A stretch of DNA of 64,000 bases from Eleginops maclovinus (Eukaryota > Chordata > Actinopteri > Perciformes > Eleginopidae). Of the stretch, positions 56,600-64,000 are shown piece after piece (within the stretch, counting starts at the first letter, position 1; each line of letters opens with the position of its first letter). The stretch covers positions 16,308,148 to 16,372,147 of the forward strand of contig NC_086364.1 of the NCBI RefSeq assembly GCF_036324505.1. Direction: 5' to 3'. Position numbers and translations under genes: made by a program. Under the pieces are notes generated by a model. The model worked only from the letters and a program-made list of their open reading frames with translations. It was not told the origin of the DNA and did not search any database.

Positions 56600-58980
56600 T
56601 TAAGTGTTTGTGGCAATTGTATTTTTCATTTGCAATTTTGTATTAAATTGTGTTACTTTTCTTCTGGGGCTTCATATGTGTGCTGCTTAAATATTTAATT
56701 CAAATTAAAACTGTTTATGAATATGAAATGATAATCTTTTCATTTAAGGGTTGCCTTTGATTTTAAAATGGTACCTTAAAGCATTAAGATTTGATCTAGT
56801 TGCATATAATAATGGACCTACATTTTCGTTTAGGTAAAGTGCCATGTATAAACATACCTTTTAATGGTGCTTACAATATTAAGCTATTAAAATAAAAACA
56901 TGTAGTCGTAGCTAACTAGTTTGCTGTTATAGGCACAGGGATTTAGCTTAGGTTAGCTACGTGATTTCAAGAGGACTCATTAGTAACAGCTTAACTGCCA
57001 TCAATGTAGTGTAAATTAAGTGGGTTGTTATTTTAATACTACAATTTATCTTAGCTAATAGTAATGTAATGTGTATTTAGAGGCATATTCCATACTTTCA
57101 AAACATTATCAAACAATAATTTTGCACCCCCTCTTCAGTAAAATTATTGCTGTAGATAACTACCTTCTTGCTGTCAGATGGAAAACTCCTTCAGGTGGAC
57201 AGACTGTTTTCTGTTTAAAAAATGACCTTTCTTAATTATAATACAATCAATGCAGACACATAAATCTGACTGTATTCATTTTTATTTGGTTCTTTTTTGC
57301 CATAGATTTCAGACAAAGGTCTTTTATTGTTAGCACAACATCGATTCACGTCTGACATTTTGTATTGAGTCACTCAAGAGACCGTGGAGTCATTCAGCCG
57401 GTGTAGTTAAATAAAAGACTCCTTAATGACTTTGTTTCACAAGGAACACAACAAGAAATGATTACGTTCAGCTCTGAGTTCCTTTTAAGAGGAACATTTC
57501 TTCTGTCTGCAATCACAACGTTACTTTGTTAAAGGTTTGTATTTTAGATTTGTTTGACTGTTATAAAACCTTGACATAAACACTGCCATCACATTGAGCT
57601 GGACAGGAAGCAGCTGTTGTTGTTGTTGTTGTTGTTGACTGTCTATAATTTGAAATCACAAGCTAAAACAATGAGAGATATTTAATGCAATATATACAAT
57701 AAATCTTTAGTAGTTTAACACAGAGTTGTCTTATTCTTGTACTTCATTCTAGATGTGCAAATATTCCAATTAAGTATAGTATGTCAATGGTAAGAAGGTA
57801 CAAAGGTAAATAATTATGATGAATTATGAATTATTTTCCATATACGTTGATGGTCTCTATCAATGTGCATTCTGCCCATTCTCCTTTGACAGTCATGTAA
57901 ATCCCATAAATGTGGAAATGATTTTAAAACATGAAATAAAGCAAGATAATCTTCCATATGTTTACATTCACATACTAACAGGTAGAGTCAATGGTTTAGC
58001 ATTTATTCAGGAAATAAAAATGGGATTTTTAGTCTTTTCTTTACTGGGAATTCAAGCATCCTAGTGTCCCTTTTGTCCAGGATCCTCTACACCAGAAACT
58101 GTTGTTGAATTGAGAGTAAAACCTTTTGGAAATGCTTCAGAGACCTTACACAGTGCAGGTCATGCAGGTTCTTTTCAGGGGCGGATGTAATAGATGCACA
58201 AAACTCCCTAAATAATTCATGAGACCTTTAGCCTAGCAACGAGAGCAGAGCACACTCTTTTTACTCTCTGCCGCCTACATCGGTTTTGATATCTGGAACT
58301 CTCTTTTTGGTTTTATTTTATACTGTTTGCTCGAACGCCTGTTTCCATACTATGTTTTTAATACTATGTCGATTAAAACACATAAATGTGCTTCTGGAAC
58401 AGACATGTGTTGTGTCATTTGTTGACCTGTACATACTCCAAGGATGGAGAATAGTTGGCAGATTACATGGAATTTGTGCATGTACCTGTTAATTCTTAAG
58501 TGGTTAAACATACTGTATATATTTATGATTTTAGCTTGAATAACAACTAATATGTGAAGTAAATGTGAGATATGCGATATTACTCTGGTTAGTCTGTTTC
58601 TCCTTTTCTTAAGTCCCATACAATCTATAACATCTGCTGAATAGGTGCTTCTAGAGAAGAAGAAATGCCACTGATTTGTCTCACTTTTGTGTGTCTTCAT
58701 CGATGAAGAAAGTCGACTTATACAGCAGTCCTTTATTTCATTGAGTCACTGCTTTGAATATAATGCCTTGATTTCCAGCCCTGACCTCTGACTGAGATCT
58801 GTCAAAGCTGCTACTATTCTCCCCACACAGCAGGACAGCTCGAGCATTTTGCATTCAGCTGCATCCCGCAGAGAGTGCATGAGCTGGCCACAGAGTTTAA
58901 AATCTAGTTTTGAATTCTTTCAAGTCTGGTGGAAAAAGAAGAACATCTAATGATGGGCATGGAGTGATGAAATTAACAGA
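56600..58980. other. Intergenic, cacng1 to hAT element
   Basis: AT-rich with no exon recognised. Contains a (TTG)n microsatellite at about 57615-57637. Confidence 0.45.
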
Positions 58981-59405
58981 TATCAGTGGTGGGTAGAGTA
59001 CTGAAAATCTGTACTCAAGTAAAAGTACAATTACTTCCTTCAAAATATACTTGAGTAAAAGTAAATATTCCAATCGGAAAATCTACTCGAGTAAGAGTAA
59101 AAAAAGTACTTCATTATAAAGTTACTCAAATTACAAGTTACTTTTTTTGTATTGGAGTGCTTGGATCAGTGAAAAAGACATAACGTGTGAGAGTGAGTAA
59201 GTGAGAGAGAAAGAGATGCATTCTTAAAACATTTCTTCACAAGTTGCTTCATTCTGTGTATTGTTCATTAAACATCTACAAATATATGCCTATTAAAATC
59301 AACAAACACAAGACCGACAATAACACCATATAGGCCATCAAAGAAATGCTTAAAAATATACGCTAAAAATGTAATGTAATTTCAACTACCAATGAAACAC
59401 AGGCT

Positions 59406-59516
<111 letters not shown>

Positions 59517-59574
59517 GGAAAGGGGGAGTGAGAGTTAATTACTGAGTAAACTTTTTGTTCAGTTTCATCAGTAG

Positions 59575-62500
59575 CTAGTTTTCAAAATTCTTGCCCCGTA
59601 GTCTTGCTGTTCTGCTTGTGAAAAACCGCCCTCCACAGCAGAACAGCCGTTCGGACGCTGCAGACGCAGAAAGTGCAGTGTTTATTTTTATGGACAGTTT
59701 CTTGAGAGCAGAAAATGAGAGAAGAAGGTCAATTTTTTCAGAAGAAAAGGACAGGTAGCCTTCCAATTCATTTGTTTTCTTGACCTTCATACTGGAAAAG
59801 AAGTCGTCATCCTCTTCTGGGTCTTCCTTAATTCCTGCCTCAGATTCAGAGTGTCGCCTGATGTAGTCCAGCCCTGTAGAAATGGACAAGGACATACAGT
59901 ATGAGTATATATTATATTATATATTATATACTCATATACTTTCCCTGGCCATCTCTAAAATGTAACATCAATCCTTGTATTTAGTGTTTAACAAACCTTA
60001 CCGAGCCTGAGGATGTTTTTCTGATTTGTCCACTTGTTTTTTAATTTTGGAAGCAGTATTGCCGCAGCGATGAGCTCGGGGTCCTTTTTTATTTCCTGAA
60101 AGCGCTTTTTCAGACCGTGGTACAGACAATGGAGGAGTGGGAGGCAGTCCTTCACTGATGACTCCATATTCACCAACTTCTCTTCCAGAAAGTAGATGAT
60201 GGGTAGTAGCCAGCCCATGTAGGTGTTTGTCTCTGACTGGAGAATGTTCAGCGCTGCTGCCATAGGCTTCATAACAGCGACATACTCCTCGAGGAAGGAC
60301 ATCTCTAGAGGGCTGAACCTTACATTGAAGGAGAAGGGGACATTTAGTATTAATTAACAAGAATGAACAAAGAACTAAGTGAGTGAAAGAGTGTGTTAGT
60401 GAGTGAGGGAGGATGAGTTAGACAGGTGGATGACAGTGTTTGTGTGACTGAGAGAGAGTGTGTGTATCTGAATGAGAGTGTGAGTGAGTGCATGAGTGAG
60501 AGAGAGAGAAAGAGAGGGTGTATGTGTGTAAGAGAGAAAACATTCAGTGAATTAATCTTACATCTTGACTTTGAATTCTGAGCAGACATTCCTCAAGGCG
60601 TCTTCACCTTTTTCTTTGTAAACACGCTCTAACCTCTGAACAGCCAGGAACGTAGAATTCCAACGTGTGGGGATGGGCCTGATGAGTTGGAGATCACACT
60701 CTTGGTCGACGAATTCTGCTGCCTGGCTAGAACGGCCAACTTTGTTCCAGAGAGGAGAACATTTGGCGAATGTTGAACGGTACACCAGTTGAAAGTTTCC
60801 TTTTCCGCTCCTTCATACATGTCTGCAGTTGCTATCAGATTAAGCAAATAGCAAGCACATTTTTGGTGTGGTGGTAGCAGAACGTCTACTACTCATGTTG
60901 TGAAAGTCAACATCTTCAGAATCATCCTCATCATCTGTCTCGTCGTTATCCTCTGGCTCAGGGGAGTGCTCACCAAACACCCTAAAGGCCTTCAAAAAGT
61001 TAGATCCACTGTCTGTGGTTGTTTTAACTACTTTGTTCTGGATGTGGTACTCCCTATGAACATCATCGAGTGCAGACGCGAGGACGTCAAACGTGTGTGA
61101 CCCTTGCAGGGGTCGACATGCAAGGGCAGCGGAACACCTCTGGAGGATGACCTCATCAATCCAATGGCAGGTGACACCAAGGAAGCTGCAGTGATGAGCT
61201 GTCCAGCAATCTGTTGTGGTGGCCACATAATCATTGCAGCTCAGTGCCTGCTTTAACTTGCTTTTCATGCCCTCACACGCCATATTAATTCTCCCCCTCA
61301 GAGTTTTCCTTGTCATCACTGAAGATCTAGGGCTTACACAATGAGTGTAATGAGTTCTTTGAAGGATGGAGACTCAACAAGGGAGAAAGGGAGCAACGCA
61401 TCACAGATAAGGTTAACAATGAGTTTGTCCACATTTATCTGGGAAACTACCATCCTCGCAGGAAGTTTGGCCTGCACTGCATTCCCAGTATTTTGGGGTC
61501 TTGGATCTTGGGTCTTTGATCTTGACATGCACACTTTATAAAGATGTATTTTCCCTGGGTGCTTCCTCTATAATGGAAGCACAAGCAAAAAAACTACCAT
61601 TAGGACACAGATAGGGTCATGCTGGTTGTATGCACACATATTTGGCATCCAGGATATCCACTTTTATTTTCATTAAACCCTGTTACAAGAACACTCAAAG
61701 CTGAGACAACCCGACAAGACTAGACTACATATAGATCTGATATCAGATCAACTGCAGAGAATTGCTTGATGTGATACAGGACAGGACATCTGCTTTAGTT
61801 ATATCAGATAGCACTATAGGCTAAGATAACAGACGTGTTATACATTGGGCTGACTTAAACTCATGCTGCTCAAGTTTACAAAATTAAAAGATAATCTCCA
61901 AAAGTATTTCATTGCACAATTTTCGTTTTACTTAAAACATGTACCCCTGGTATGTGCAATATCATTCGTCCTGCTAAATATGAAGTTACATTATAGCATA
62001 TTGATCATTTGGCGCCTAATTTTAAAATGACCTTGAAACAATCGCGCTAGCATCGACTGGTTTAAGTTGATAGCCTACAAGCCGAGAGGATAGTGTTATT
62101 TGCTAGGGTAGAACTAGCTGCTAGGTCTCCAGCTAACAAGTTTTTTGCAAGACCAGAACATGATAGCTAGAACAAGTTACCAACCATTACATTTGGTTCA
62201 GCAATCTACAATATTGCCTACAACATAATTGCTGCATTTATTCAGTTGCATTCTGTCGTCAACACTTCCTGAAGCATACATTCAACTAAAGTTATACTGT
62301 CAAGCAATAGCCTACTTCTGCTAGCTAGGCTTGTTCTGGGTCGAATGCAGCTAGGACTAGCTTGCGCTCGCCAGCCACTGATAGAAAACAATGCAACTTA
62401 CCTCAACGTGTTTGCGGAGGTTAGATGATGAATTTTTGAAGGCCGATAACGTGGTCAGCTTAGGGCAGGGGTGCCCAAACTTTTTTTCACCGAGGGCCAC

Positions 62501-63155
62501 ATACAGAAAAATATACGGAGAGCTGGGCCACTTATAGAGGGGAATATTGCCTCCTAAGTTAAGTTATAAGTTAGCAAAACAAATCAAATGTAGGTGAATA
62601 ATGCGCAATACTTTCAAATGGTTTAAGGAAAAAACTGCCTACATCCCGTGTGTCTTTAGGGTTTCATTAATTTTGTTGGCAGCTCATTCCTTAAAACAGA
62701 AGCCTCAGATTGCTTAAAATAAGAGTAAATATGAAGGTTCAATTTCAAGCTGTTATAGAAATAAGTTATTGGGCTTTTTTTTATCAACTAAGATTTTTTA
62801 GAAAATGTTTTAAATTTTAAAAGACTGAATTTATTTAAAAATTGGGCTCATTAATATATTTTAACATATATATTTGAAAAGTACAATATAAGACAAGCAA
62901 AAGTTTAATTTGTGTGCCATATTGCATTATACTTTTAGAATTTGCTGAGGGCCGATTCAAAATGCCCTCGGGCCGTAGTTTGGACACCCCTGGCTTAGGG
63001 TGACACAGTAAGCACTTCATTATGAAGTTTTCTCCCTTCCTTCGCATGGGAACGAAGAGTGTGGCCAGATGTGGCCAGGGGTTGACCACAGGAGTGGGAG
63101 CTGCTCCAGTTCTACCAGTTAACGAAGATATGCGTACTTTTATCAAACTACTCAT
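59575..63155 (-). pseudogene. hAT (BED-type) transposase pseudogene
   Basis: Reading leftward, 63155 to about 62402 holds a BED-finger exon (CLLCHPK block, then NLRKHVE before a GTAAGT donor) split by the insertion at 62466-62992. About 61534-60840 gives the first catalytic Asp (TTTDCWTA), HWIDE and the second Asp (TTTDSGSN). About 60850-60558 gives CACYLLNLIATADMY, LWNKVGRSSQA and the RW motif (IPTRWNST). 60302-59998 gives the helical middle. 59895-59575 gives the dimerisation block with the catalytic Glu retained (SAASERLF). At least two frame changes fall between about 60770 and 60900. Some remaining gaps have GT-AG-like borders and may be real introns. Unlike the copy at 26.8-29.0 kb, this one keeps its catalytic residues but has lost its frame. 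Confidence 0.85.
62466..62992. mobile_element. Nested non-autonomous hAT element (527 bp)
   Basis: Ends CAGGGGTGCCCAAACT and AGTTTGGACACCCCTG are inverted repeats with one mismatch over 16 bp. Identical 8-bp target duplications GCTTAGGG flank it at 62458-62465 and 62993-63000. It has no transposase of its own. Its ends differ from those of the host element, so it belongs to a different hAT family. Confidence 0.92.
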
Positions 63156-63334
63156 TTTAATGAAAGCACAATGGAAAATGTATTCGAGTAAAGAGTATAA
63201 TTCTAGTTCAAATATTTACTCGAGTAAGAGTAAAAGTGCAGACTTAAAAAAGGAACGTGGAAAGTACTCGTTACCCGAAAAAAGTACTTTTTTACTCATT
63301 TGTGTTACTTGTAAGGCGTTACTACCCACCACTG

Positions 63335-64000
63335 ACAGATGTAAACATAAACTGTAAAAGGTTACAGATGGACACAAGCTGGCCATGAAACTGACTGACA
63401 GAAGAGCACAGAATCCTCTGATGTTCGGCCAGCCATGCAAGATTAAAGGGAAATGATCAAGACACTAAACTTTATAGACAAAGTGCTCATAGCGTACTGT
63501 CTTACCAAATTAAAGGACAGGCTATAATTGAAGCTACATTTGCCCTAAATGCTGCTATTTTCTCAGGATCCATCACAAAGCCCACATCTTAAATAATTGG
63601 GGTTAGTGAATTGCTTACTTTTGTTTATGTTTTGTCAACAGATGTTGGACAGATTTGACCCTGTTTGCTTTCCTTTAATATTCGTCATCAACATGTCAAA
63701 CGATTGCTGTATGCTTCTATTCTGTCTATAATCTTTCATTTGAATCCTTAATTGTCTCTTTTTAACCATATTTCTTCTTTCCATGTCTGTCATCTTTGTT
63801 TTCTGATTGTCTTATCCATTGTTCTCATATTTTATTTCTTTGTGTCTCTTCATTGCAAGGCAGCAAATTGATCGTCTATGTCTCTTTCAGTATTCATCAT
63901 TTCGTCATTCCTCTCCTCTGTTTCCTTTCCCTCTTTGATGCTTTCCTCGACAGGCAGGCCTTCTTTTTATCAGCTTTTCCTCTCCTTCTGTCTGTTACCT
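63335..64000. other. Right end of window, no gene seen
   Basis: Pyrimidine-rich sequence from about 63690 to the end, with no exon recognised. HELZ follows CACNG1 in human, but nothing here supports it. Confidence 0.45.

Noticed and set aside
63600..64000. Start of a HELZ-like gene after cacng1, as in human
   Set aside because: The sequence is pyrimidine-rich with no recognisable exon; synteny alone is not evidence.

Overview
This window is vertebrate nuclear DNA, almost certainly from a spiny-rayed teleost fish. Its genes are split by GT-AG introns, it carries very long dinucleotide microsatellites, and it holds fish-type hAT and CR1/L2-like transposable elements. No bacterial, phage or CRISPR features were seen. 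The exon models are hand-built from splice signals, reading-frame phase and match to the vertebrate families.

Layout. (1) 0.4-12.4 kb holds a tandem array of three parvalbumin genes, all on the + strand. Each has an untranslated first exon, a TATA box and four coding exons encoding 109 residues. The first two are beta-parvalbumins and the third is of oncomodulin/thymic-CPV3 type. A tRNA-Gln(CTG) and a small hAT-like element lie between genes 2 and 3. (2) 12.4-20.9 kb is gene-poor: a 176-bp CA tract, a small inverted-repeat element and a 5'-truncated LINE. (3) 21.1-24.5 kb is aimp2 (+), the multi-tRNA-synthetase-complex scaffold. (4) 26.7-29.3 kb (-) is a two-exon BED-finger/hAT-transposase-derived gene with an intact 639-codon frame. 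It has a promoter-like CpG/NRF1/CRE region but a substituted catalytic glutamate, so it is a candidate domesticated gene. (5) 32.0-44.4 kb is cacng4 (+), an AMPA-receptor auxiliary (TARP) gene. (6) 47.5-about 56.6 kb is cacng1 (+), the skeletal-muscle calcium-channel gamma-1 subunit. (7) 59.0-63.3 kb is a decayed hAT transposon with recognisable ends and target duplication. A second, unrelated hAT element is inserted into its BED-finger exon.

How the genes relate. Parvalbumins buffer Ca2+ in fast muscle, and gamma-1 belongs to the skeletal-muscle L-type channel, so much of the window concerns Ca2+ handling. Parvalbumin/oncomodulin next to aimp2 matches human 7p22. The cacng4-cacng1 pair matches human 17q24. 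Human PVALB and CACNG2 are neighbours on 22q12. The window therefore joins two blocks of what looks like one ancient paralogous region.

The points most worth a second look are the transposase-derived gene with Glu-to-Gln at the catalytic site, the inverted repeat pair around cacng4 exon 2, the exon-limited similarity between parvalbumins 1 and 2, the shared MEF2-TATA spacing of the three parvalbumin promoters, and the transposon-in-transposon at the right end.
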